A DNA stretch of 64,000 bases from Merluccius polli (Eukaryota > Chordata > Actinopteri > Gadiformes > Merlucciidae), in contig JAOPHQ010006539.1 in NCBI GenBank assembly GCA_030340625.1, positions 249,501-313,500 of the forward strand, written 5' to 3'. Positions 24,201 to 32,845 of this stretch are shown here, piece by piece. The notes below the pieces were generated by a model. That model searched no databases and had not been told where the DNA came from. It was given only the letters and a program-made list of their open reading frames with translations. Every line of letters starts with the position of its first letter. Within the stretch, counting starts at the first letter, position 1. The position numbers and the translations under genes were made by a program.

Positions 24201-24931
24201 CGACGCGATTCCATCACGTCATGAGGCGTCTATGTATATATGTCTATGGTTTGTATACAGTGTACTGCGCGCAACGTGGTTTCCGGCGCATGAAATACGT
24301 CACGACCAAACGTTAGCGATTGGTTAAGGCAGATCCAGAGTGGCACTGGGCAGAGCCAATAGGTTTTAAACTTCAACAGCACCCGCCTTCAAGTGAGACA
24401 TCGTTTGTCTCTATAGAAGTTCTAGAGACCATGAGTATGCATGAAATGAGTACGAAGGTCTAGTTAGGACTAGGCTAACGGTGTGACGCATTTTATATAC
24501 AACATCCCTTTTACAACGCTCATACACAAAGCTTAAAAAAAGTATCACAGTTGTCGTGGGTAAATCGCATAGTGTTCCCATTAAAGCTGAAACAGGGGGT
24601 TCACTTACGCTTTAAACATTTTCAGTTTCCTTTTAACACCTGGCCGTGTAAAGTTATGTGCACGGTCTTGGTAAATATGATAAATGTGGTAATGGTAAAG
24701 ATGATAAAGGAAAACCGGATATTAGCCGCATAATGAACGCAACGACCTTTGTTCCAGTTTCTGCTAAATCAGTTGCTGCACCAACGCTAGCCGTGTTAGC
24801 AAGCTTGCTTAGGATTTTACATTGTCCAGTATTCAATACGTGACAAGATGTAATTCCTAATATCAATACTCTGTTATCATGTGTTTACCTGAAATGCCGC
24901 ACTTAGATACTCTCCTCAGTGCATGAGCCAT
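2695..24931 (-). CDS. eci1: Enoyl-CoA delta isomerase 1, mitochondrial (5' six coding exons)
   Basis: ECI1 moves the 3-cis/3-trans double bond of enoyl-CoA to 2-trans, allowing beta-oxidation of unsaturated fatty acids in the mitochondrial matrix. The minus-strand coding exons are 24931-24889, 15821-15726, 14145-14018, 13617-13471, 6976-6855 and 2873-2695. All junctions have GT/AG sites and compatible phases (1,1,0,0,2,1), giving about 238 readable residues. The first ~30 residues (MAHALRRVSKCGIS and on) are basic and fit a mitochondrial presequence. Crotonase-fold signatures follow: SPPVNSL, FSAGLDI (oxyanion hole), SPAGGC, and GLNE, whose glutamate (about residue 169) aligns with the family's catalytic glutamate. 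The terminal exon (about 55 residues in relatives) was not found and should lie left of base 2695. The coding exons are undamaged. The introns are almost entirely transposons, and intron 1 is about 9 kb. Confidence 0.93.
2874..3502. other. eci1 intron sequence, nothing assigned
   Basis: Between exon 6 and the hAT element. No coding homology and no terminal repeats were recognised. Confidence 0.5.
3880..4200. repeat. Three tandem copies of a ~110-bp module inside a hAT element
   Basis: Each copy contains GTAGCCCTCTC, ACACACGCTAGCTTTTACC, a T or A run, and CACTTCCAGACCGTCACCGG. The same unit occurs twice at about 12284-12480, inside another hAT element with different ends. Confidence 0.8.
4386..5352 (-). 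pseudogene. L2-type LINE, 5'-truncated 3' end
   Basis: The minus strand encodes the C-terminal part of an L2/CR1-clade reverse transcriptase, starting at an ADDSQIY catalytic block (readable from 5375 to 4626). It continues through LDYCNALY, QMVQNAAARLLT and LHWLPI, then a 3' UTR ending in an AAATAAAG-type tail with TTGGA repeats at 4386. Truncation right at the YADD box is ordinary LINE 5' truncation. It lies within the hAT element 3511-6709. Confidence 0.88.
6855..6976 (-). CDS. eci1: eci1 coding exon 5 (catalytic glutamate)
   Basis: 122 bases encoding GSSPAGGCLISIACDYRIMA and SIGLNETLLGIVAPY, ending with two bases of the Trp codon completed by the next exon. It contains the GLNE catalytic segment. 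It lies just outside the hAT element that ends at 6709. Confidence 0.93.
6977..8237. other. eci1 intron sequence, nothing assigned
   Basis: No conserved frame, RNA gene or paired terminal repeats were recognised. Confidence 0.4.
8530..9018. repeat. Left-arm tandem array, ~150-bp unit, about 3-4 copies
   Basis: Repeats of CAGTGACTCCAAACCAGTAT at about 8545, 8697, 8850 and 9000, each followed by AAGAATAAGACACACCACTT and TATGAATATTAATAT. Opposite in orientation to the array at 9087-11490. Confidence 0.85.
9019..9086. repeat. (TA)n tract at the foldback centre
   Basis: About 68 bases of alternating TA between the two oppositely oriented arrays. It gives spurious Ile-Tyr open frames on both strands. 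Confidence 0.95.
9087..11490. repeat. Right-arm tandem array, ~150-bp unit, about 12 copies
   Basis: GGTTTGGAGTCACTGGGTCA recurs about every 150 bases (near 9166, 9317, 9468, 10241, 10391, and on to 11463). The later copies show a two-unit higher-order pattern (AATTCCTGCATATTAATATT alternating with AATTTCTGCATATTAATATT), which suggests amplification of dimers. Confidence 0.88.
9491..10105. mobile_element. Non-autonomous hAT element, 615 bp
   Basis: CAGTGTTGGGCAAGTTAC at the left and GTTACTCCCAACACTG at the right are inverse. The perfect 8-bp duplication GTCACATG (9483-9490, 10106-10113) is sequence of the host 150-bp repeat, so it inserted after the array formed. Confidence 0.93.
11621..12034. 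mobile_element. Palindromic MITE, 414 bp
   Basis: Almost a perfect hairpin: ATAGAGCGTAACAGTGACCG at the left is matched by CGGTCACTGTTACGCTCTAT at the right, and complementarity runs for well over 150 bases per arm. It interrupts the right flank of the foldback element at a TAT that may be a 3-bp target duplication, which would fit a PIF-like origin. Confidence 0.85.
12284..12480. repeat. Second occurrence of the ~110-bp hAT module
   Basis: Two copies of the CACTTCCAGACCGTCACCGG / GTAGCCCTCTCCCGGAC unit seen three times at 3880-4200, here inside the hAT element 8238-13138. Confidence 0.8.
13178..13260. repeat. (TA)n and TATATCTG microsatellite
   Basis: About 60 bases of TA followed by short TATATCTG repeats. 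Non-coding. Confidence 0.95.
13471..13617 (-). CDS. eci1: eci1 coding exon 4
   Basis: 147 bases, phase 0 at both ends. It encodes SLPRIFSAGLDI, then SPEHCGQFWKAVQELWLK, ending AAIN before GTAAGTG. FSAGLD carries an oxyanion-hole backbone amide of the crotonase fold. The acceptor at 13618-13619 (CTAG) was chosen over a nearer AG because it keeps the frame and the family length. Confidence 0.93.
14018..14145 (-). CDS. eci1: eci1 coding exon 3
   Basis: 128 bases encoding GVAVMWMQSPPVNSLNMDLL through GVIITS. Acceptor TGTAG and donor TCG|GTAGGT. The SPPVNSL block is the hallmark substrate-side segment of ECI1. Confidence 0.93.
14243..14890. repeat. hAT-like fragment with TCGACT subterminal motifs
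   Basis: Starts TAGGGCTGTACCCTAAAAGC followed by ACTAGTCGAATCG, like the termini at 551 and 36428. No convincing right end was found. The stretch 14689-14890 (AATAAAGCGATCT, GGGGGAAAATAGAGAGGTGA) is an inverted relative of about 36540-36690, so both loci hold the same family. Confidence 0.55.
14910..15660. repeat. Unclassified interspersed repeat (GGGGGCCAAGCAC type)
   Basis: Begins GGGGGCCAAGCACAAAGTGC and carries a TTATTATTATTA stretch. I recognise this start as a dispersed element of fish genomes but cannot place it in a superfamily. The 103-residue minus-strand frame in it resembles nothing known to me. Confidence 0.4.
15726..15821 (-). CDS. eci1: eci1 coding exon 2
   Basis: 96 bases between a TTTTCTCAG acceptor and a CAG|GTATCA donor. 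It encodes the end of the presequence and the first strand of the fold (KIRVDLDQST). A second AG at 15832 is a worse fit because it breaks the phase with exon 1. Confidence 0.82.
16375..16690. repeat. Minisatellite of GGTTGCTATGGTGTTCTAGG-like units
   Basis: About 15 imperfect copies of a 20-22 base unit (GGTTTCTATGGTGTTCTGGG and variants). The Asn-His-rich minus-strand frame across it is a by-product of the repeat. Confidence 0.85.
17335..17460. repeat. Dispersed repeat segment, inverted copy at 62690-62812
   Basis: The segment GGTGGAACAACCAAACTGAA...TCATGTCGCGACTCACCAGG is nearly the reverse complement of 62690-62812. It adjoins a hAT-like end (CAGTGGTCACCAACC at about 16926). The element's outer borders are not defined. 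Confidence 0.65.
17746..18761. mobile_element. Non-autonomous hAT element, 1.0 kb
   Basis: Termini TAGGGCTGTCAAAATTAC and GTTTGACAGTCCCTA; perfect 8-bp duplication GAAGAAAC (17738-17745, 18762-18769). Same family as the end at 1-64. No transposase frame. Confidence 0.9.
19285..20314. mobile_element. Non-autonomous hAT element nested in Harbinger
   Basis: TAGAGCCCGACCGATATATC at the left and GATATCGG-type repeats ending GTCGGGCTCTA at the right; perfect 8-bp duplication ATATGCAC (19277-19284, 20315-20322). Bases 19673-19853 are shared, inverted, with the otherwise different hAT element at 551-1432. Confidence 0.92.
20802..21680 (-). pseudogene. Harbinger transposase pseudogene
   Basis: Read on the minus strand from an ATG at about 21673 (MAARQNVLE). 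An N-terminal helical region with CLAALRYLATGK and LGISQPLVSR, typical of Harbinger transposases, comes first. After an insertion (21393-21148), the catalytic-core start GVVGAIDGTHIKI and FVNRK follow at 21000-20890. The frame is then lost, and the rest of the DDE domain, including the catalytic glutamate, is absent. Confidence 0.85.
21148..21393 (+). mobile_element. Short retroelement tail with (TG)n(TA)n inside the transposase pseudogene
   Basis: It contains (GT)n then (TA)n (21214-21281) and ends in CCTTAATAAAGTTTGAATTG followed by AATTGA repeats, like the 3' end of an L2- or RTE-type LINE or derived SINE. It separates two co-linear halves of the Harbinger transposase. Confidence 0.5.
23060..23117. 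repeat. Short interstitial telomere-like array
   Basis: About nine imperfect units of CCCTAA with CCATAA variants. Too short and too internal to be a chromosome end. Confidence 0.85.
23301..23778. mobile_element. MITE with CATAGACAT ends, copy 1
   Basis: CATAGACATCTTATACATAG at the left and CTATGTATAAGATGTCTATG at the right are perfect inverse copies; perfect 8-bp duplication TCTGAAAT (23293-23300, 23779-23786). The inner arms carry a shared GGCGGCCATCTTGGAGTGG-like palindrome. The CA-starting ends with 8-bp duplications allow hAT or P-type classification. Confidence 0.92.
23800..24248. mobile_element. MITE with CATAGACAT ends, copy 2
   Basis: CATAGACATATATACAGACG at the left and CGTCTATGTATATATGTCTA at the right; perfect 8-bp duplication GTTTGTAT (23792-23799, 24249-24256). 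It lies 21 bases from copy 1, in an unrelated target, so it is a separate insertion of a related family. Confidence 0.92.
24889..24931 (-). CDS. eci1: eci1 coding exon 1 (start codon, presequence)
   Basis: ATG at 24931 opens MAHALRRVSKCGIS and ends phase 1 at a G|GTAAAC donor. The phase fits the exon ending at 15726 only if that exon starts at 15821. Basic and amphipathic, as expected for a matrix targeting signal. The 5' UTR and promoter should lie in about 24932-25020. Confidence 0.8.
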
Positions 24932-25047
24932 GCTGTCTGGTAGAGTTGACAAGCTGATGGAAGGAGCTACTTCTGTGCTGTGGAGTGAGCACCAAGGAGA
25001 GGCGGTCAACGTTTAGACTCCGCCCACTCTAGTGATATGTTGGTAAA

Positions 25048-25175
<128 letters not shown>

Positions 25176-25205
25176 TATATGACTTCTTCAAGAGGAGGAC
25201 CACTC

Positions 25206-26400
25206 AAAAAGACATCGACAACATAATTAGTCTGACTCTGGGTTACAATACAATTTATTTTTGTATAATTGTTAATAATAATAATTGTCTATGTTTTCAC
25301 ATGCAGTTGCAGTTTGGACACAATCAAAGCAATACAACGGAGTAGCAATACAATTAACTGATACAATTAATATCAGCGACGCACAACTAAAGACTGGTAA
25401 GAGAACCTAAGATGTAAAGATAAGGAGGGGAGGGGAGGTCATGTTATCCTAGACGAGAGAGCATACAGGGTATAGATGAGTGAGAGAGGGTGAGATAGGG
25501 TGGAGGCGTGTTATACCTTTGTGTGTGTGTGTGAGAGAGAGAGAAAGAGTGAAAGAGAACCAGAGAGAGATTGGCAGGACTAGGACTTGAAGTGTGCAAA
25601 AAAGCACATGGGGTGAGCGTCGGCAGGGAAGCAACACAATAGACATCAATCTTCTCCTAAACCAGTAAGTATAATGCTTTGCATTTCTTCAGTACACCTA
25701 TAGTAAATGATTGTAAATTGGGCAGAATCTATACCTTACTACCATGGCTGTATACAAAGAGACATACTTCCTGCTGTAATGAAGATACTGAGAATGGGAT
25801 TGTGACAATGTTGTTACTGCCGTTCATATTAATAACCATATGGTGATGTTAGTGCCTTATGAACTACTGTTAACAATGATTTTTGGTTTGGTAGCAAGGT
25901 TCTCTCAGTAAACAAGGTTCACTGCAATGATTAAGAGATATAAGAGATAGATAGCTAGACAGATAGATAGCAAGATAGCCAGACAGACATAATACCCTGT
26001 ATGTGGTTTTGCTTGAATGTATCATTAGCCTTTTTGCCTAAAAGCTATACATTTCTGTGTGTGAGTGTGTGTGTGTGTGTGTGGGTGTGGGTGTGGGTGT
26101 GGGTGTGTGTGCACTTTGTATATTTGGGTGCGTTTGGTTTTGTTCATAACATGTTAGACACGCACCACCTTCTTCTGTATAGATGGGATCGAACCTTTAT
26201 AAAAATGTATTGCTGTGCGTTACCTCTTCATCCCTGTTATTACCTGAGGGACAGACCAAATACAAGTATCCTAATAACAAGAGCCTCCTTCACACACACA
26301 CACACACACACACGTTAACTATGTAAACCATGGGTAGTATTCAATTAGATTAGGAAGGGGGCCACAAGACTGACAATGAAAATGAACAAATGTGCCATTG
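25206..26400. other. Intergenic sequence between eci1 and the Gypsy element
   Basis: Contains short GA-, GT- and GATA-type simple repeats (about 25515-25550, 25955-25985, 26055-26115, 26290-26315) and no recognisable gene. A hAT-like end, TTAGGGATGTTCGCGACTAG, follows at 26403. Confidence 0.4.
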
Positions 26401-26757
26401 TTTAGGGATGTTCGCGACTAGTCGGCTACATTGCTGCGCTTGGTAGTCGGCACCAGAAACGCTTTTTTCTGTCTCTGAGAAAAGTATTACTGCCGATAAA
26501 GATAGGCCTGTATAGCTTAAACCGCGGAAGCACACCATGCACTATATATATGCCTATATATATAATAATTAGACCGTGCTTTTGAAAGTGCCAGGCAAAT
26601 CATGTTTCAAATTTAATCTGGTTCACATTTCTCAACAGTGCTCTTTTAACTGCATGTCAGGTGCGCTGCCCTTCGCGATCAGAACTCTTTTCATGACTTT
26701 TATATAGGCCTACCTATTTTAATATACAGGCCTATATATATATATATATATATATAT

Positions 26758-27252
26758 TGTGGCGAGCTATGTCTAGCGAGCAAGACGCGGAGAGATGAGC
26801 TCTTAATTCACAATCACAAGTACTTTATTATGGCACCGTCATGAAAAAAACAACTTAACAACACTTATTAACGAGAGAGGCAGAGGGTCGCGCGATCAAC
26901 CGTCCGTTGAGCAATGATGCTCTCTGACTCATCCCCATGACAACAGTAAAACAAACCAGTGAACGTAAGGAACCCAACATGCTTTGATCAATTGCTTCCA
27001 AACCCTATCTACCAGCAATAACCCCGAATGCCAGAATGTCGCTAAGCATTCGGGAAACACACTGGCGTAACAACATGATGATAGGCCCCGGTGCAAATAT
27101 TTTTTTTGGGCCCCTGCGGGGATGGAGACGGATTGTTTTTTTGTTTTTTTCTTCCTTCATGGGCCCCCCCCAGCGTCTGGGCCCCGGTGCAATGCACCGG
27201 TTGCACCGTCGATAGTTACACCACTGGGGAAACACTCCCCCAACACGTTACA
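26758..27252 (-). repeat. 3' LTR of the Gypsy element (interrupted by a MITE)
   Basis: Matches 34575-34888 apart from a 6-base indel near 26814, a few substitutions, and the inserted element 27061-27227 with its duplication. Confidence 0.93.
27061..27227. mobile_element. 167-bp hAT-like MITE inside the LTR
   Basis: ACTGGCGTAAC at the left and GTTACACCACTGG at the right are inverse with mismatches. Perfect 8-bp duplication GGAAACAC (27053-27060, 27228-27235). The other LTR shows the empty site, which confirms the borders. Confidence 0.93.
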
Positions 27253-27270
27253 CAGCCCCCACCTAGCAGG

Positions 27271-28752
27271 TTAGCTGTCCCCAGCAACCCACGTGTCCAA
27301 CACAAAGTCCCTGAGGTGTTGGGGGACCTGGCGACGTCGATGGTTCCGCTCAGGTGGCCCCCCAGTAGCTCCCAGTGGAGTGGTAGGGACCTGCGGTTGG
27401 TCCTCAGCCCCAAGCCCACCCCCAGATGGAACTAACGGTTGGTAAGGAGCAAGCCTGTCGCAGTGGAGCACTACCACCCGATTTCTTTTTACCAACTGCA
27501 CCCGGTACACAACATCAGACAGTTTCTCCAAAACTGTACATGGCCCGACCCAGTGACTCATCAGCTTAGGGGAAAGACCCTTCTTCCTCTCTGGGCAATA
27601 CACCCACACCATCACCCCTGCTGCAAAGTCCTCCCCCTTAGAGCGAGAATCATAGGCCCGTTTCTGTCGGGCCCCAGCATTGGCGAGGGACTTCCTTGTC
27701 AGCTCATGAACCACCCGGAGATGGTCACGAAGGTGGTACAGGTAATCCAACCCGGGTCCCGCCACCTCAGACTCAGGGGGTGGTCCAAAAACCAAATCCA
27801 CGGGGGTGCGAAGCTCATGTCCAAACATGAGGACGGCAGGGGTGCACTTGGTGGACTCCTGCACTGCAGTCCGATACGCCCACAGGACCAAAGGCAGATG
27901 TAAGGCCCAGTCTCGCTGCTGATGACTAGTCAAAATAGCGAGTTGCGTGGCCAGGGTGCGGTTGAAGCGTTCAACCAGTCTGTCGCTCTGAGGGTGTAGT
28001 GGTGTAGTCCGGGTTTTCTTGATGCCCAGCCGCCGACAAACCTCTGCAAACACCTGGGCCTCGAAGTTCCGCCCCTGGTCACTATGCAGCTCCTCTGGTA
28101 CGCCAAAGCGACAGAACATCTCGTCCACCAGCCTCCCTGCAGTCGTGGCAGCGCTCTGGTCAGGGACTGCATAGGCCTCTGGCCATTTGGTGAAATAGTC
28201 CATGGCAACCAATATGTAGCGGTTACCCCGTTCGGTAGTTGGGAAAGGACCCAAGATGTCGACGGCCATGCGCTCCATGGGGGCCCCCACCTGGTGCTGC
28301 TGCAACGGGGCCTGTGAGCGTCGGGTTGGCCCTTTTTTCGCAGTGCAGGTGTCACACCGGTGAACATAAAGTTCCACATCCTGGTGGCATCCCGGCCAAT
28401 AGAACTGGGACCGGAGACGGTTGAGGGTTTTGGAGACTCCAAAGTGTCCAGCCCCGGCTGCACCATGGACCAGTCGTAGTACTCTGGAGCGTAGCTGGCG
28501 GGGCACTAGGAGCTGGAGAATGTCACGGTCGCCCCCCGGGGTCTGCCAGCGGCGATGGAGGAGTCCATCATGGTTGATGAGGTTGGGCCACTGCGAGTAG
28601 AGGGCCTTGGTCTCCGGGTCTAGTGCAGAGATGGTTGGCCATGCTGGTCTTTGGCCCGCCCCTACCGGGCCGCCCCTACCCCATACGGGAGAGGACGGGG
28701 TCTTGGCTCTGGTCAAGCTGGAGCTGCTCTGGGTCAATGTCCTCGGAGTCAA
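27271..28752 (-). pseudogene. pol: Gypsy integrase region
   Basis: About 490 codons remain open. An HHCC zinc-binding start (HFGVSKTLNRL to CDTCTAKKG) is followed by the DDE core: VDILGPFP, ALHSDQGRNFE-like LHSDQGRNFE, and the catalytic glutamate in the SDRLVERFNRTL segment. A C-terminal GPY-type module (HWVGPCTVLEK) follows. The integrase inserts retroelement cDNA into chromosomes. The frame itself is long, but it is separated from RNase H and RT by frame breaks. Confidence 0.9.
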
Positions 28753-30260
28753 GATCCCCTGGGGTGTCTCGCAGTGCGGCCACCACTGGGTCTGTCGGAC
28801 CTCGTTCCTCTACCCGTAGGCAGTACCTACAGTCGTCTTCTCGACAGGGGCGCCGAGACAGTGCATCCGCGTTGACATGGAGGCGGCCAGCCCGGTGGCG
28901 TATCTCAAAGTCATAATCATGAAGAACCTCCAGCCACCAGGCAAGCTGCCCCTCCGGTTCTTTAAAGTTGAGGAGCCAGGTGAGGGATGCATGGTCTGTA
29001 TGCAGGAGGAACCTCTGCCTGTAGAGGTAGGGTCTGAAGTGGCGAAGACCCAGGACAACAGCGAGCAACTCTCGGCGTGTGACGCATTAATTCCTCTCTG
29101 GTCGTGCTGAGGAATTGGCTGAAGTATGCGATGACCTGCTCCCCCTGTTCCCCCTCCTGGGAGAGTACCGCCCCAAGGCCGACGTTGCTGGCATCGGTGT
29201 CAATGATGAAGGGGTGCTGGAGGTCTGGATAGGCCAGCACGGGACTCTTGACGAGTGCCGACCGAAGAAGGCGTGTGCACAGTCCTCACTCCAGTGGAAG
29301 GCTTGCCCTTTCTGTGTCAGCTGGTGCAGTGGGCTGGCAATGGTGGCAAAGTTTCTGACGAACCGCCGATAGTAGGAAGCGAGTCCCAGGAAGCTCCGTA
29401 GTTCCACAATGTTGCAAGGGATGGGCCAGTCCTTAACTGCTGCTACCTTGGCCGGATCGGTGGACACTCCAGCTGCACTGACGACGTGACCCAGGAAAGA
29501 CGTCTCTCGCCGGAACAGGTGACACTTCCGGGGGTGGAGACGCAGGCCGGCCCCGTGGATGGCGTGGAAGACGTCCGTCAGGTTGGTCACTGCGCTTTCA
29601 AAATCAGTGGCATGAGCGAGGAGGTCATCCAGGTAGACGACGCAGCGGTTCCGGGGAATGTCAGCCAGGACCTTCTCCATCAAGCATTCAAAGGTAGCCG
29701 GGGCATTGCAAAGACCAAAGGGCATCACTTTAAACTGGTACAGTCCTTGGCCAATGGAAAAGGCGGTCTTTGGACATGCTTCTGGCGACAACTTAACCTG
29801 CCAGTAGCCGCTCCTGAGGTCGAGGGAGCTGAACCAGCGGGACCCAGCAATGTAATCGAGGGCGTCATCAACCCGGGGCAGTGGGTACGAGTCCTTATGA
29901 GTGACTTTGTTGAGGAGACGATAGTCCACGCAGAAACGCCAGGTGCCATCTTTCTTGCTTACCAGGACCACTGGGGCTGCCCAGGGGCCTGTGGAGGGCT
30001 CGATAATGCCAGCTTCCAGCATCTCCTTGATTTTTTCTTCCGCCCCAAGCCGCTTGGCTAGCGGCAGGCATCGGGGACGGAGGCGGATTGGGCGTGCACC
30101 GGCAGTGTCAATGTCATGTTGCACCAAGCTGGTGCGCGTACAGTCCTCATCTCTAGCTGCAAAGATATCGGAAAACAGGTCCAGTACTTCCCGTAGTTGG
30201 CATCTCTGATCCTCCTCTAGGCCCTCGCAGCTCCGGTGGTAGAGGTCGTCGATGGCCTCC
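28676..30260 (-). pseudogene. pol: Gypsy reverse transcriptase and RNase H region, frameshifted
   Basis: The RT frame (30127-29087) contains FSSLDLRSGYWQVKL, MPFGLCNAPATF and the VYLDDLL catalytic block. The frame shifts near 29240 into a piece with IDTDASNVGLGAVLSQEGEQ (29240-28962), and again near 29065 into RNase H (HTDHASLTWLLNF, ADALSRRPC). The upstream part (30260-30128) is open without an ATG because the L2 LINE interrupts it at about 30273. At least two frameshifts make it non-functional. Confidence 0.9.
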
Positions 30261-30273
30261 CTGGTTTCAGTGG

Positions 30274-31576
30274 ATGGAGATTGAGCTGAGCTTAACCGCT
30301 ACGCCGCATAAACCAGCGGTTCCAAGCGTTTTTCTCACCAATGTCCGCTCCCTTGTTAACAAGATGGACGAGTTGAAACTACGAGACAATAACAACCGGA
30401 TAGACAGCTGCATCATGGTAATAACGGAGACCTGGCTGCATGAGAACATCCCGGACCTAGCTGTGGAGCTAGCAGGTTGTACAATCTTCCGGGCAGACCG
30501 CACATCAGACTCTGGTAAGACGAGAGGAGGGGGCGTGTGTGTCTACATTAACAACAGTTGGTGCACGCACACTGCCGTTATTGAGAGACACTGTTGCCCA
30601 GATCTGGAATTCTTACTGCTAAAATGCAGACCCTTTTTATCTGCCCAGGGAAATTACTCAAGTGTTTGTAGCTGCTGTGTATATCCACCCGCGGGCTAAT
30701 GCTAACGTAGCTATGAGCAGGCTGCACGACAGCATCAGCAACAGCAACAGACACCCAGAGGGCTTCTTCATCGTGGCCGGAGACTTTAATCACACCAACT
30801 TAAAGACTGTGCTCCCCAGATTCTACAAGAATGTGGACATTAAAACAAGAAAGGGAAGAACACTAGACCAGGTCTATACCAACATCTCGGGAGCCTACAA
30901 AGCCCACCCCTCCCCTCACTTCGGACACTCAGACCATCTTTCCCTGTTCCTGATACCAGCTTACAAACCCCTCATTTGCAGGTCTAAGCCACAGTACAAG
31001 CCAGTGCAGTGCTTGACTGAGGAGGCCACATCATCCTTGCAGGACTGTTTTGAGGACACCATATGGGAGGTCTTTGAGGATCCAGACATTGAACTCCACA
31101 CATCCTCTGTGCTCTCCTACATCAGTTTCTGCATGGACAATGTAACAACAAGGAAACAGGTGATAATATTTCCCAACCAAAAACCCTGGTTTAACACTAA
31201 CATCAGAACACTACTCCAGGCCAGGGATGCAGCACTGAGGTCAAAAGACATCGAGGTCTACAGGAAGGCCAGAGCAGACCTGAACAGAGGCACCAAGGCT
31301 GCTAAAACAAGGTACAGAAAGCAGATTGAGGACAACTTCAAGGAAAACAACCCCCGCTCCATGTGGAAAGGCATCCAGCACATTACGGACTACAAACAAT
31401 GTTACAGCACCCCCTCCCCTACCGACACTTCTCTCCCAGACCAGCTTAACACCTTCTTCTCACGCTTTGAAGAGGACACCAGACACGCATCCAACAACAT
31501 CAGGTACTGCAAGTTCTGCGCAGCATTGACATCAGCAAAGCACCAGGACCGGATGGAGTACCAGGGAAGGTGCTGA
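30274..31576 (+). pseudogene. L2 endonuclease domain, frameshifted
   Basis: The APE-type endonuclease begins FLTNVRSLVNKMDEL and has ITETWLHENIPD, then a frameshift near 30655. Frame two continues with VAGDFNH, HFGHSDHLSLF, and the linker to RT. APE endonucleases nick target DNA for target-primed reverse transcription. It ends at a stop at 31574 where the RT begins out of frame. Confidence 0.85.
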
Positions 31577-31658
31577 AATCATGTGCCCATCAGCTTGCTG
31601 TAGTATTCACTAACATCTTTAACCGTTCGCTGCAGCAAGCCCCCAAACATACATCAGG

Positions 31659-32615
31659 ATGCTATTTGTTGACTTCAGCTCGGCATTTAACTCCATCAGC
31701 CCCAGCCGACTCATCAACAAACTGCACCAGCTGCAACTTGGAACCTCCCTCTGTCTGTGGATTAAGGACTTCCTGACTAACAGACCCCAGCATGTCAGGA
31801 TGGGCTCCTCCACATCCTCCACTATCATCCTTAACATTGGTGTTCCTCAGGGCTGTGTTCTGAGTCCAGTTTTGTACACACTGTACACCCACGACTGCGT
31901 CGCCACCCACAGCTCCAACACCCTCATCAAATTTGCAGATGATACAACTGCTGTGGGGCTGATTAACAACGAAGATGAGGCACCATACAGAGAGGAGGTC
32001 CAAGCACTGGCGGGCTGGTGCAGCGACAACCACCTCAACCTCAACACCAAGAAAACAAAAGAACTCATCATCGATTTCCGGAAGTCGAAAACCACACTGC
32101 ACTCAGGCTTGAGCATCAATGGGGAAGAAGTTGAGCGGGCCATAAGCTTCAGGTTTCTTGGACTGTACATTTCAGAGGACCTGGGCTGGACAGTGAACAC
32201 CACCCACATAATCAAAAAGGCCCAGCAGCGTCTCTTTTTCCTGAGAACGCTGAGGAGGAACAAACTCCCTCCACCTCTGTTGAAAAACTTTTATCACTGC
32301 ACAATAGAGAGTGTCCTGACGTATGGATGTACAGTGTGGTATGCCAGCTGCACTGCATCTGAAAAGAAACAACTGCAGCGGGTCATCAAGACTGCTCAGT
32401 GGATCATTGGCTCTTCACTCCCATCCCTAGAGGAGATCTACTCCAGCCGACTCCTCCGACGGGCCACAAAGATCCGAGACGACCCCGCCCACCCAGGACA
32501 CTCTGTTTTCACCAGCCTTCCCTCTGGCAGACTCAGAGTCATGCGAGCCCGCACAAACAGACTTAAACACAGCTTCTTCCCCATGGCAGTGAAAAGACTG
32601 CTGCAGGAACCATGA
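31659..32615 (+). pseudogene. L2 reverse transcriptase, missing its N-terminal part
   Basis: Starts at motif A (MLFVDFSSAFNSISPSRL), keeps GVPQGCVLSP and the FADDTTAV catalytic block, and runs 318 codons to the L2 C-terminus (CTVWYASCTASEKKQL). Immediately upstream, SLQQAPKHTSGC joins the end of the linker directly to motif A. The finger/palm start normally between them (about 100 residues) has therefore been deleted. Confidence 0.87.
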
Positions 32616-32845
32616 CTCCCCACCCCAACTAACCAACACACACACTACCTCCCACACCAGGAAACAGACTACTAAGTTTTGCACTAGTGTAAATACAGAC
32701 TATTTATATATAGTATTTTTACTGCACCTTCATATTTATTACGTGTATGCCTTTATTTCTCTTCTATACCTGTGACATGTAGCTGCTACAAGAGATGCTG
32801 CCAAACAAAATTTCGTTGTATTGTTATACAATGACAATAAAGCTT

